DNA of 64,000 bases from Dermatophagoides farinae (GCF_024713945.1 NC_134678.1:620001-684000); one strand, 5' to 3'. Shown: positions 48,103-59,363, counted from the stretch's first letter. The notes: generated by a model from the letters alone, not told the origin. Made by a program: numbers and translations.

Positions 48103-48939
48103 AGAAAAAAAAGAAATAAAATAAAAAAATTGTTTAGCAAAAGTGTCGCCGTCTATCCATTTAAAGTGTTACTTTTTTGAATTAATATTCATCAAATAAT
48201 AAGCGGCGTCGCGCCAAACTTAAAGTTAAAACAAAACAGAGAAAAAAAATTTTCTCAAAATTTTCTCTCAATCGATTGTATTGTGATTATCGATTGTTTT
48301 GTTTTGTTTTTTTGTTTTTATTTGATATGCACTAATATTTTTTCCCCCTTAAATGTATCACATTAATGGTGATCAATCAATCATCAATATATCGCAATCT
48401 TTCAATTTTTTTTCATACAAAACTAAAAACGCAATCATCATCATCATCATCATGTGTGGTGAATATTATGATGGAATGAAAGAAAATTTTGAAAAATTAT
48501 CATAAATCAAGCAAATGTTCAAAATAAAAAAATCGATTATTTAAATACTTTAAATTATACGGAATCATCTTTTTTTCTGTTTCGTTTTATTATCTCGCAG
48601 ATCAAAAAAAAAGACATTAATAATCATTGAGGTGTATTGTTGCTGCTGAAAATCATTTGATCGATAAATTGATTCCAATGAAACAGACTAGGTTTCATTT
48701 TATCTCTATAGAGAATAATCATGGAAATTCAGTAATTTTCTTGGCTCCAAGTTGATCGATTGGTCGCAATTTGTTTTTTGAAATAAAGTCTTTTTTAAAT
48801 TGATGATAAAATTGACAATAATGAAGTAATTGAAGTTTACGATAAATATATCCTAATGATTTAAGGTAGTTTAAATACTGGGAAAAAAAATTCCACATTC
48901 GTTTGTCGAATTCAAACTTGAAAAAACCTGAATGTGAAA
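48103..48939. other. Spacer between NPL and the receptor array; first upstream repeat block
   Basis: Begins with the NPL 3' flank. A small GC-rich palindrome GGCGTCGCGCC sits at 48205-48215. From about 48654 to 48861 is the first copy of a 210-bp block found again before other array genes, followed by a TTTAAATA box (about 48870) and a CATTCGTTTGTC block (48896-48907) just before gene 1. Confidence 0.6.
48654..48861 (+). repeat. Array upstream repeat, copy 1
   Basis: Begins near TTGATCGATAAATTGATTCC and ends near AATATATCCTAATGA, with internal GATCGATTGG-CGCAATTTG. Three more copies are at about 50915-51126, 51319-51526 and 54119-54333. All lie upstream of genes 1-3 of the array in the same orientation, so they are part of the duplicated unit. 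Confidence 0.8.
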
Positions 48940-50445
48940 ATGTTGTTCAAAATCAAAACATTTCTATACGATGCAATTAAACATATTGTTGAAGAAAATG
49001 GCACCGTACGATATCGTCTATTACATAGTGTTGATGTTTTGTTTTGTGTTTATTGGTTGATACGAGTTTTGTTCGTTTTATTAATGTTTCTGGATCCAGA
49101 AAGATTTCCGTTATATAGATATGATTATGCATCATTATATTTCTGGAATCATCGTAACATTCTTAATAAATTCTTTATGATCATACAAATGTTTATTACA
49201 TTGATGGAATTTTTCGCTATCAAAACATTTTTCTTTAACCGTGTAGATGCACTTTGTATTCAGATTTTTTATGATTGTATCGTATATAATACTGATCAAT
49301 ATTATAAAAGTCGAGATACGAATGAAAACATTGCAAAGAAATTGTCCCAACGTTTCGAGAATTATCAACAACAATTTGCTCATAATCATTGTTTATTATC
49401 GAAAATGTTTCCGCGATTGTTGAATCATTGGTTCAGAATTCGTGTTTGGATCGATTCATGGTTGCAATTGGATCGTGTCGATAGGAATTTGTTTGAAAAT
49501 CAAAATAAAATGCGTTTGTTTCCCAATGCAAATATCAAAAGCCGAAAACACGTTTTGTTATTCGTATTGATTATTGATTTCTGCAATCATATTCTTCACA
49601 TTTTATTGTGTAAGCATCATCATGTTATTCTAATTTAATTTAATTTTTTAATTTCTCTTTCTATTCATTCTATGGATAAAGTACTAAACAATTTCATCAT
49701 GATTACTATAATTACTCAACAAATGTTTCAATATGAATTGGTAAAAAATTCCCCGATCATGAAATTCAGCGTTATGATTGAAATAATATTATACGCATAT
49801 AATAAATTCACTCTGTTGCAAAATGCAATGATACTTTTCGGTGCAATATTTGCAAAAAATTATGTATATCAAAATCAATTGGCTTATATGCATCAAAATT
49901 TTATGAAAATTATAAAAAATTCAAAAACAAATCAGAGACAAATCAATATGTTGAAGGAACTGCGATTCATTTATATTGAACATAATACATTGGCATATTA
50001 TGTATTACATAGTGACAAATATACATTGAGCGGAACGCTTTACTATTTTGCATTGTTTAGCATACCGGTTAACGTATTATTTATTTGTGAATTAATCTTT
50101 GAAGATCTGTCGGCGCAAACAAAATTTGTATTTTATTTTGCTGTAGTGGTACATGTCATTGCTGGTTTTATTCCGTTCATAACTTTAGCACATGTTTCCC
50201 GTTCTATCCATAAAATCAAAGATTATATACCAGGTATGCAGCTACAATTGAATCGTTCGACACATATTCGAATGAAATTGAAATATGATGATCTCTATGA
50301 ACGTTTGATGTCTGGTAAAAAAATTGCTTTTACATTCGGATATCTCGGTAATCTGACTTATCGTGGGTTATTCGAAGCATTTCTTGGCTATATTGCAGCT
50401 TTCTTTATGATCATGGGTTTCTATACGCGAGAACATTCAACATGA
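48940..50445 (+). CDS. Array gene 1: seven-helix gustatory-receptor-like membrane protein
   Basis: Exons 48940-49609 and 49682-50445 (intron 72 bp, phase 1) give 477 residues. Hydrophobic segments at about 28-48, 65-88, 205-240, 252-285, 345-366, 372-398 and 455-474 give seven helices; no signal peptide. Conserved family marks are FKIKTFLYDAIKHIV, DPERFPLYRYDY, YDCIVYNTDQYYKSRDT, LFENQNKMRLFPN, IKNSKTNQRQINMLKELR and, before the last helix, LKYDDLYERLMSGKKIAFTF then GYLGNLTYRGLFEAFLGYI. No GPCR motif is present. A long helix 6-7 loop followed by a conserved KI-FTF segment just before helix 7 resembles the insect gustatory/odorant-receptor fold, so a ligand-gated chemoreceptor is inferred. The alternative is an unknown mite-specific membrane family. 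The start is ATG 48940; a GTG lies two codons upstream. Confidence 0.75.
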
Positions 50446-50626
50446 ATAATTATGATTTGATCAAATGATGATGATGATTCCATATAATTCTATTACTTTT
50501 AACCTTTAATTTTGAATCATTTGTTAATTCCATCTATGGTTCGTCTTTATTTATGTGTGTGGTAGTAATTGTAGAACAAATAAAATGATAAAAATCTATA
50601 TCTCTATGTCGGTTCTATGTGATTCC

Positions 50627-50740
50627 AATGATTTTCATAAAATCAAAGATCATATACCAGCAATGCAGCCACATTTGAAACGTTCAACACGTCTTCGTAT
50701 GAAATTGAGATATGATGAATGTTTGATGTTGCATTTACAT
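50627..50740 (+). pseudogene. Receptor 3' fragment after array gene 1
   Basis: Reads NDFHKIKDHIPAMQPHLKR then STRLRMKLRYDE, matching the helix 6-7 loop of the array proteins, then loses similarity and stops soon after. It has no first exon. It is a leftover of an unequal exchange or a dead partial copy. Confidence 0.85.
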
Positions 50741-51536
50741 TTGGCTATTGTTATGTTTTTTCATTTTTTATGGTTTATTCCAAGCATTTTTTGGTTTATC
50801 TGTATTTAATTTTTTTTCCTTAATGCGTGCATGCGTGTTACAATGAAAAATTATAAAATTTTGATCAAAAAAAGTCAGGAGTATCATCGATTGGTTTGAT
50901 TTATTGATGAAATCGAATTTGATCGATAAATTGATTCCAACTAATCATACTAGGTTTCATTTTATTTCTAGAGTATAATTTTGGAAATTCAGAAATTTTC
51001 TTTGCTCCAAGTTGATCGATTGGGCGCAATTTGTTTTTTTTTTTTGAAATAAATTCATTTTTGAATTGATGATAAAATTGACAATAATGAAGTAATGAAG
51101 TATACAATAAATATATATCCTAATGATGATCAGTAAAAAACAAAAAAAAACGGTTCATTAAAATTATTGATAAACCGATAAAAAGAAAAGAAAAAGTTTC
51201 TCTTTCATTCGATCAATCAATCATTAGTCATAAATATTTGGCAACATTCCACGAAAATTATTAAGTCATTAATAATAACTGAGGAATATTATCGATTGAT
51301 TTGATTCATTGATGAAATCGAATTTGATCGATAAATTGATTCCAAATGTGATTATATATTTCATTTTATTTCTAGAGAATAATTGTGAAAATTCAGTAAT
51401 TTTCTCTTCTCCAAGTTGATCGATTGGGCGCAATTTGTTCTTTGAAATAAAGTCATTTTTGAATTGATGATAAAATTAACAATGATGAACTATTGAACTT
51501 TAAAATAAATAAATATATCCTAATGAGAGAAGATAG

Positions 51537-51580
51537 TATAAATAGTGAATGAATGGAAAAAAGTTCTTCATTCGTTTGTT
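51537..51580 (+). promoter_or_regulatory. Candidate core promoter of array gene 2 (TATA plus initiator-like block)
   Basis: TATAAATA at 51537-51544 is followed about 32 bp later by TTCATTCGTTTGTTGTATTC. The CATTCGTTTGT block recurs before genes 1 (48896) and 3 (54392), 25-60 bp before their ATG, so it probably marks transcription start. Confidence 0.45.
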
Positions 51581-51611
51581 GTATTCAGACTAAGAAAAAC
51601 TTGAAGAGAAA

Positions 51612-53151
51612 ATGTTGTTCAAAATCAAAACATTTCTCTATGATGCAATCAAACATATTGTTGATGATAATGGCACCGTACAATATCGTCTATTGCATAA
51701 TATTGATGTTTCGCTTTATGTTTATTGGTTGATACGAGGATTAATGTTCTCATTAATCTTTATAGATCCAGAACGTTTTCCATTATATCGATATGATTAT
51801 ATATCATTATATATATGGAATCATCAAAAAATTCTTAATAAATTTTTTGTCTTGATTGTCATATTATTCATATTTACTGGATTTCTTGGTATACGAACAT
51901 TTTTCTTTAACAATGTGGATGAACTTAGCTTTCGATTATTGTATGATTGTATCGTATATAATACGGATCAATATTATAAAAGTCGAGATACGGATGAAAA
52001 TATTGCAAAGAAATTGTCCAAACGTTTCGAGGATTATCAACAACGATTTGCTCGTAATCATCGTTTATTATCGAAAATAATTCCACCATTCTTGGTGAAT
52101 CGTTTGTTCAGAATTCGTGTTTGCATCGATTCATGGTTGCAAATGGATCGTGTCGACAAGGATTTGTTTGAAAATCAAAACAAAATGCGTTTGTTTCCTA
52201 ATGCACCACTAAAAGGACGTAATTATATATTATTATTCGTATTGATTATGGATTTCTGCAATTATTGTTTGCACATTTTCATCAGTAAGTTTCATTTTGT
52301 TTTGTTAATCTTTACCACATAACAAAATGTTTGTTTTTTCTTTCATCTTTTTTCCATCCTTTTACAAAATTTTATTTTAAAAAGTGTTGACTATTTTAAT
52401 TAGCGGAGTCATAGTTATTTATTTTCAAATTTCACAATTTGATATTGTACAAAATTCATTTGTATTGAAATTATGTTTAATGATTGAAGTGATATTATTC
52501 ACACATAATACATTTGTAATGCTTCAATGTGCAATGCTACTATCCGGTACAATGTTGGCATCATTTAATGCATATTACAATCAATTGGCTTATATGAATC
52601 AAAATTTTAAGAAAATTATAAAAAATTCAAAAACAAATCAAAGACAAATCAATATGTTGAAAGAACTCCGATTCATTAATAATGAACATAATACATTGTC
52701 ATATTATATAATATATTCTGATAAAAGTACATGGAGCCAGGCGCTTTACTATTATGCATTGGTTAGCCTTCCGATTAATGTATTATTTATGTGCGAATTA
52801 ATCTTTGAAGATATGCCGGCGCAAACACAATTTGTATTCATATTGATTTCATTGATACATGCCATTTCTGGTCTTTTACCATTCATGACCACAGCACATG
52901 TTTCCAGTGCTTTTCATAAAATCAAAGATTATATACCAGCTATGCAGCTCCAATTGAATCGTTCGACACATCTTCGTATGAAATTGAAATATGATGATCT
53001 CTATGAACGTTTGATGTCTGGTAAAAAAATTGCCTTCACATTTGGCTACCTAGGTAATCTGACGTATCGCGGCTTATTCGAAGCATTTCTTGGCTATATT
53101 GCAGCTTTCTTTATGATCATGGGTTTCTATTTGCGAGAACATTCAACATGA
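51612..53151 (+). CDS. Array gene 2: seven-helix gustatory-receptor-like membrane protein
   Basis: Exons 51612-52284 and 52385-53151 (intron 100 bp, phase 1), 479 residues. Same family marks as gene 1: DPERFPLYRYDYISLY, YNTDQYYKSRDTDEN, NKMRLFPNAPLKGR and the C-terminal YDDLYERLMSGKKIAFTF. The second exon starts after TTTTAAAAAG, and the split codon reads ATG, so a GTG frame start seen there is not a real start. Most of exon 2 upstream of about codon 400 is nearly identical at the DNA level to gene 3, whereas the last 110 codons differ from gene 3 in silent positions. Intact. Confidence 0.75.
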
Positions 53152-53336
53152 ATAATTATGATTTGATCAACTAATGATGATGATGATTCTGTATAATTCT
53201 ATTACTTTTAACCTTTAATTTTGAATCATTTGTTATTTCCATATTACGTTTGTCTTTATTTATGTGTGTAGTAGTGATTGTAGAACAAATCAAATAATAA
53301 AATATATTTATATCTCTATGTCGGTTTCATGTGATT

Positions 53337-53416
53337 CCAATGATTTTCATAAAGTCAAAGATCATATATCAGCAATGCAGCCACAATTGAAACGTTCGAC
53401 ACATCTTCATTCATGA
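53337..53416 (+). pseudogene. Receptor 3' fragment after array gene 2
   Basis: Same fragment as after gene 1 (NDFHKVKDHISAMQPQLKRS then THLH), cut short by a stop at TCATGA. Its repeated presence at the same place shows that it belonged to the ancestral tandem unit. Confidence 0.85.
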
Positions 53417-53832
53417 TTCCACGTACTTACGAACCAAATTTTTTTTTTAAATAAAATTTTTTTTAAAACGCAAACAAATTTCATTGCAAGTTTATCTATC
53501 GATTTTTAGCTTTCATAATTGATGATACAGATTATGACAATTGAAATCACCAATCCAACCACATCAACAAAACCGAAAATTCTTAAATCTGATGATTTTT
53601 TTCCCAACCAGAATTTGATTTTTCTCATCGATATAATCAACAACAATCAAATAATAATCACAAACAAATTTGAATGCAAATATAAAGTGAATTGATAATA
53701 ATATGAATTCAAATAGTTCGAATAAAAATAAAAATTTATCATCTTTATCTGTGATTATCCAGAATTGAAATGAAAAAATAATATTTGAGTCTTTTTCGTT
53801 AGTGATAATTTTAAGGCATAAGGGCTCAAACC

Positions 53833-53970
53833 ATTTTCGACATTTCAATTTTCGACTTTTTTATTTTCGACATTTTTGTCTGTTCGACGTTTTTGTCGTT
53901 TCGTCTTTATTATTTTCGATCAAATATTTTCGACCATTTTGTATTCGACATTTTTATTTTCGACATTTTG
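53833..53970. repeat. Short interspersed repeats of TTTTCGACATTT
   Basis: At least eight imperfect copies of (A)TTTTCGAC(A)TTTT occur in about 140 bp, at irregular 10-20-bp spacing. No such tract occurs elsewhere in the window. Neither a transposon nor a gene can be recognised in it. Confidence 0.8.
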
Positions 53971-54444
53971 TGACAGAACCTTTTTTGGTTTATCTGTATT
54001 TGAATTTGTTCGTTAATGCACTGCATGCTCGTGTTACAATGAAAAATTATAAAATTTTGATCAAAAAAAAAGTCATTAATAATATCTGAGGACTATTATC
54101 GATTGATTCGATTTATTGATGAAAATGATTTGATCGATAAATTTATTCCAAATGAGACTATAAATTTCATTTTATTTATAGAGAATAATTGTTGAAATTC
54201 AGTAATTTTCTTTGGCTATAAAGCTGATCGATTGGGCGCAATTTGTTTTTTTTTGTAATAAAGTCATTTTTGAATTGATGATAAAATTGACAATGATGAA
54301 GTAATGAAGTTTGCAATAAATATATCTTAATGAGTAGAGGTAATTTTTTTCTGCCATGTTATCTTACCAAGAACTAAAAAAAAAAATTCTCCATTCGTTT
54401 GTCACATTCAGATGTAGAAAAACCTGCTTCCTGAATGTGAAAAA

Positions 54445-55935
54445 ATGTTGTTCAAAATCAAAACATTTCTCTATGATGCAATCAAACATATTGTGGAAGA
54501 AAATGGCACCGTACGATATCGTCTATTACGTAGTGTTGATGTTTCGCTTTATCTTTATTGGTTGATACGAGTATTAATGTTCTCATTAATCTTTATAGAT
54601 CCAGAACGTTTTCCATTATATCGATATGATTATGGATCATTATATATCTGGAATCATCGAAAAATTCTTAATAAATTTTTTGCTTTGATTCTCATATTAT
54701 TCGTATTTACTGGATTACTTGGAATGCGAACATTTTTCTTCAACAATGTCAATAAACATGGTTTTCAACTTATTTATGATTGCATCGTATATAATACGGA
54801 TCAATATTGTAAAAGTCGAGATACGGATGAAAATATTGAAAAGAAATTGTCACAACGTTTCGAAGATTATCAACAACAATTTGCTCGTAATCATCGTTTA
54901 TTATCACAAATCACACCTATTGCTAATCGCATGGTTTCATTCAAAGTTTGGCGTGATTCATGGCTAGAAATGGATCGTATAGACACAAATTTATTCGGAA
55001 AAATCAATAAAATGCGCTTGTTTCCTAATGTAACACTAAAAGGACGTAATTATATATTGTTATTCATATTGATTATCGATTTCTGCAATTATTGTTTGCA
55101 CATTTTCATCTGTAAGTTTCATTTTGTTTTTTATCACCTTATACATTACCCCATTTTATTTTAAAAAGTGTTGGTTCTTTTGATTGCCGTACTCATCATT
55201 GGTTATTTTCAACTTTTACAATTTGAAATTGTACAAAATTCATTTGTATTGAAATTATGTTTAATGATTGAAGCAATATTATTCATACATAATACATTTG
55301 TATTGCTTCAATGTGCAATGCTACTATCCGGTACAATGTTGGCATCATTTAATGCATATTACAATCAATTGGCTTATATGAATCAAAATTTTAAGAAAAT
55401 TATAAAAAATTCAAAAACAAATCAAAGACAAATCAATATGTTGAAAGAACTCCGATTCATTAATAATGAACATAATACATTGTCATATTATATAATATAT
55501 TCTGATAAAAGTACATGGAGCCAGGCGCTTTACTATTATGCATTGGTTAGCCTTCCGATTAATGTATTATTTATGTGCGAATTAATCTTTGAAGATATGC
55601 CGGCGCAAACACAATTTGTATTCATATTGATTTCATTGATACATGCCATTTCTGGTCTTATTCCATTCATAACTTTAGCAAATGTTTCCAGTTCTTTTCA
55701 TAAAATCAAAGATTATATACCAGCTATGCAGCTACGATTGAATCGTTCGACACATCTTCGTATGAAATTGAAATATGATGATCTCTATGAACGTTTGATG
55801 TCTGGTAAAAAAATTGCTTTTACATTCGGATATCTCGGTAATCTGACTTATCGTGGGTTATTCGAAGCATTTCTTGGCTATATTGCAGCTTTCTTTCTCA
55901 TCATGGGTTTCTATACGCGAGAACATTCAACATGA
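54445..55935 (+). CDS. Array gene 3: seven-helix gustatory-receptor-like membrane protein (mosaic)
   Basis: Exons 54445-55111 and 55169-55935, intron only 57 bp, phase 1; 477 residues. Family marks as in gene 1. The first exon carries a variant middle (SQITPIANRMVSFKVWRDSW), which links it to genes 4-7 rather than to 1-2. Exon 2 up to about 55660 is almost identical to gene 2; after that it matches gene 1 down to silent positions (for example TTCGGATATCTCGG). So it looks like a product of gene conversion or recombination. Intact, same C-terminus GFYTREHST. Confidence 0.75.
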
Positions 55936-57176
55936 ATAATTATGATTTGATCAAATGGTGATGATGATGATTCCGTATAATTCTATCACGTTTAACCTTT
56001 AATTTTAAATCATTTGTTATTTCCATCAAACGTTAGTCTTTATGAGTGTGTGTGTGTGTAACTGTAGAACAAACATAAGATAAAACATAAAACACAGACC
56101 TTTAGATGACACTTTAAAACAAAAGAAAAAAAAATTCACCAAAATTTTCCATCATTCGATTGTATCGTATCATGATTATCGATCAATCGATTGATAGAAA
56201 AAAAGATGCAAAAAAATTTTGAAAATCAATATAAAATGCGTTTGTTTCCCAATGCAAATCGTAAAAGTCGATCACATGTTTTGTTATTTGTATTTATTAT
56301 TGATTTCTTCAATCATATTCTTCACATTTTTTATCAGTAAGTATCATGTTTGTTTTTATTCATATATTTTAATTTAATTTTTCAAATTTCTTCTTCTATT
56401 CATTCTTTGTATAAAATACTCGTCATTATCATTGGGTGGTATATTGTGATTATTCTACAATTTTTACGATTTGAATTTGCTAAAAAAATTCTTCAATCAT
56501 GAAATTCATCATAATGATTGTAGTGATATATATTGTTCACACATAATTACAATTTTATTATTTCAATGTACAATGTTACTATCCACCACAATAATGGCTA
56601 CATATCACAATGTATATTGATTTATTCATTTAAATCGAAATTTCATTATGATTCTTAAATTCTCAAAAAAAAAAAAAAAAAAATAAAAATTCTCAACATT
56701 GTTGTCATGGTGATTGAAAAACAAAAAAATCAATCAATCAATATGAATGATTTGAAAAATGTTAAATTAATTATCGTAAAAATACAGGTAGTGAGTATTA
56801 AAGTGATCAAAATAAACGTATTCAAGGACAAAGTAATAGTATATATATTTTACTGTTCTGTATTAGTTTCATATTAATACAATAGCATAGCGTGGAACTA
56901 TTGTTCCAAATTGTTTTCAATGGATCATTGTTGACAATTCATTATATTCTAACACAGTGGATGGATGATGTAAATGTATTTTGATTCATGATTACCCCAT
57001 GGCATTTTGGAGCAGACATTGAGCATTTCTACTATTTTCAATACGTTTCAAGACATTTGAAACATTGTAGTACAGAAATATTATTCTTCATCGAACAATA
57101 AATAATTGGCTAAGATTAACAATGGTTAATTTGTCAAACTGTCGAATTCAGGCTAAGGAAAAATCTGAATGTGAAA
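55936..57176. other. Spacer after array gene 3, with a decayed receptor copy
   Basis: Conserved 3' flank, (TG)n, then the decayed copy at 56205-56770, then 400 bp of unique A/T-rich sequence. A block TGTCGAATTCAGGCTAAGG (57138-57156) before gene 4 resembles the start-site region of the other genes. The 210-bp upstream repeat is missing here. Confidence 0.6.
56205..56770 (+). pseudogene. Decayed receptor copy between array genes 3 and 4
   Basis: The end of exon 1 is readable (FENQYKMRLFPNANRKSR, then HVLLFVFIIDFFNHILHIF) with a kept donor GTAAGT at about 56338. Exon 2 begins readably near 56420 (FLRFEFAKK) but then has frame breaks and stops (NSS region, about 56490-56500; Y-stop near 56610) and a long A run (56665-56683). 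No 5' part and no C-terminal part are found. Confidence 0.85.
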
Positions 57177-58717
57177 ATGTTGTTCAAAATCAAAACATTT
57201 CTATACGATGCATTGAAACATATTGTTGAAGAAAATGGCACCATACAATATCGTCGATTGCATTATGCCGATCTTGTGCTTTATCTTTATTGGCTGATAC
57301 GAGCATTATTCATTTCATTAATCTATATAGATCCAGAACGATTTCCATTATATCGTTATGATTATGCATCATTATATTTCTGGGATCATCGTAGAATTCT
57401 GAATAAATTTTTCGTCATTATAATTTTCTTACTAATAATGATCGGTTTGCTTTGTATTAAAACATTTTATTTTCCGAAACAACATGATGATGATGAATTA
57501 CGATTTCAAGTACTGTATGATTGTATCGTTCATAATACTGATCAATATTATAAAAGCCGAGATACGGATGAAAATATTGCCATGAAATTGTCCCAACGTT
57601 ACGAAAATTATCATCAACAATTCGTTCGTAATCATCGTTTATTATCACAAATCACACCTATTGCTAAACGTGTGGTTTCATTCAAAGTTTGGCGTGATTC
57701 ATGGCTTGAAATGGATCGTGTTGATAAAATTTTATTCGAAAAAATCAATAAAATGAAGCTATTTCCTTATGCAACTTTCAAAGGACGTTCTTATATAGTG
57801 TTGTTCATCTTGTTTGCCGATCGTGTTAATTATATTGGACATTTATTATATAGTAAGTTTTTTTGTCATTTGATCTCATAAGCATTCAACAAGTTGTAAC
57901 TGAAAAATTTTTTTCCATAAAAAATTCAATCCTCTCCCAATCTCAAGTTTTCGTAACTCCAATTGCTGTTCCTATAGTTCTTTATCAACTGTTCTCTTAT
58001 GAATTGGTCAAGAATTCATTGTGGATGAAAATTACTCTAATGATTGAAACAACAATTTTCATTTATAATGCATTTCTCTTAATTCAATCAGCAATGCTTC
58101 TCGCTTGTACAATAATGTCAACATATCAAGCATTTCATAGTGGATTATCATATTTGCATCAAATATTTGTTTCAATATTGGATAAATCACGTCACCATAA
58201 TGGAAAACAAATCACCAGGAAAGATGTGCAAAATCTTGGTTTAATTTATCGACAACATAATAAATTATCTTATTATGTTTTACATGATGATAAAAATACC
58301 TGGAGTCAATCATTATACTATTATGCATTGATTAGCATACCAATCAATATAACATTGTTGTGTGAATTAATTGTGGAAGATATACCGGCACAAACGGAAT
58401 TTGTATTCATTGTAATTGCTGTTGTACATGCTATTACCGGTGTTATTCCATTTATGGCCCTGGCACATGTATCCAGTGCATTTCATAAAATCCGTGATCA
58501 TATCTTGCCTATGCAGCTAAAATTAAAACGTAATTATTTACGAACAAAATTGAAATATGATGATCTCTATGAACGTTTGATGCATGGTAAAAAAATTGCC
58601 TTTACATTTGGCTATCTTGGTAATCTGACATTTCGGGGGTTATTCGAAGCGTTCCTTAGTTATATTGCGGCTTTCTTTCTCATCATGGGTTTCTATATGA
58701 AAGAACATTCAACATGA
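57177..58717 (+). CDS. Array gene 4: seven-helix gustatory-receptor-like membrane protein
   Basis: Exons 57177-57852 and 57948-58717 (phase 1) give 481 residues; alternatively exon 2 begins after CCTATAG at 57979, also in frame, giving 11 fewer residues. N-terminus as in genes 1-3 (FKIKTFLYDALKHIVEENG), but with the subfamily features YADLVLYLYWLIRALFISL, FPKQHDDDELRF and an exon-2 insertion DKSRHHNGKQITRKDV. The C-terminus is GFYMKEHST. Start is ATG 57177; a GTG is two codons upstream. From about the middle of exon 2 through 646 bp of 3' flank it is virtually identical to gene 5. Confidence 0.75.
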
Positions 58718-59363
58718 ATAATTACGATTTGATCAAATGATGATGATTCTCTATAATTTTATTGCGTTTAACCTTTAATTATGAATCCTTTTATCGTTGC
58801 TTTCTTTCTGATCATGAGATTCTGCATTTAATTTGTTTCCATATTCATATAATGTAATAAAATGACAATTTGAAAAAAAATTTAGAAAAATTGGAAAATT
58901 TTCTTTTGAATTTCTTATCAAGTATCGATTCATTTTCTCAATGATGATCAGTAAAAAACAAAAACAATCCATTAAAATGATTGATGAACCAATAAAAATA
59001 AAAAGTTTTTCTTCCAATCAATCAATCATTTATTAGTTATAATATACTGGCAGAATTTACTAACCAACTAATTGTAGTTTGGTTTAAAAGTATTGGAAAA
59101 AAAATATTTTGTCATCCCGATGACAATTAACTTTGTTTTTTTTTTGACAAAAAACACCAACATTTAAGAGGAAAATAAAAATGAAAATTTGTTTTTGAAA
59201 AATGTCTAAAATTCATGCAAATTTCCAATTATAATCTGTAATGAGCCAAAATTCGTACTAAACGATAAGTTTTTTTTTCAATACGATAACCATAATTTTA
59301 TTCAACATTTGTTTTTTCCATTTCAAACTTTCAACAACAATAACGAAAACAATAAACGTAAAG
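58718..59363. other. Spacer 4-5 (first copy of the identical 646-bp spacer)
   Basis: Conserved 3' flank followed by A/T-rich sequence, repeated almost exactly after genes 5 and 6. A minus-strand 80-codon frame (58775-59017) is present identically in all three copies; it has no domain, and its conservation follows from the duplication. Confidence 0.7.

Larger units (their letters stand above)
50446..51611. other. Spacer after array gene 1: gene fragment and two upstream repeat blocks
   Basis: Starts with the conserved 3' flank (GAATAATTATGATTTGATCAAATG...TTTAACCTTTAATTTTGAATC). A 3' receptor fragment is at 50627-50740, then upstream repeat copies 2 (about 50915-51126) and 3 (about 51319-51526). 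The gene-2 promoter candidates are TATAAATA (51537-51544) and CATTCGTTTGTT (51569-51580). Confidence 0.65.
53152..54444. other. Spacer after array gene 2: fragment, TTCGACATTTT repeat, upstream repeat
   Basis: Conserved 3' flank, then a second receptor 3' fragment (53337-53416), a unique A/T-rich stretch (53420-53830) with a 94-codon minus-strand open frame of uncertain meaning, a TTTCGACATTTT-type repeat tract (53833-53970) and upstream repeat copy 4 (about 54119-54333). Confidence 0.65.

Noticed and set aside
53564-53848. 94-codon minus-strand frame between array genes 2 and 3
   Set aside because: Hydrophobic and not a simple repeat, but it shows no family resemblance, sits in one spacer only and has no splice partners; not enough to call a gene.
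58775-59017. 80-codon minus-strand frame present three times (also 60952-61194 and 63133-63375)
   Set aside because: Its identity in three places is explained by duplication of the spacer; no domain, and it overlaps the 3' flank of the receptor genes.
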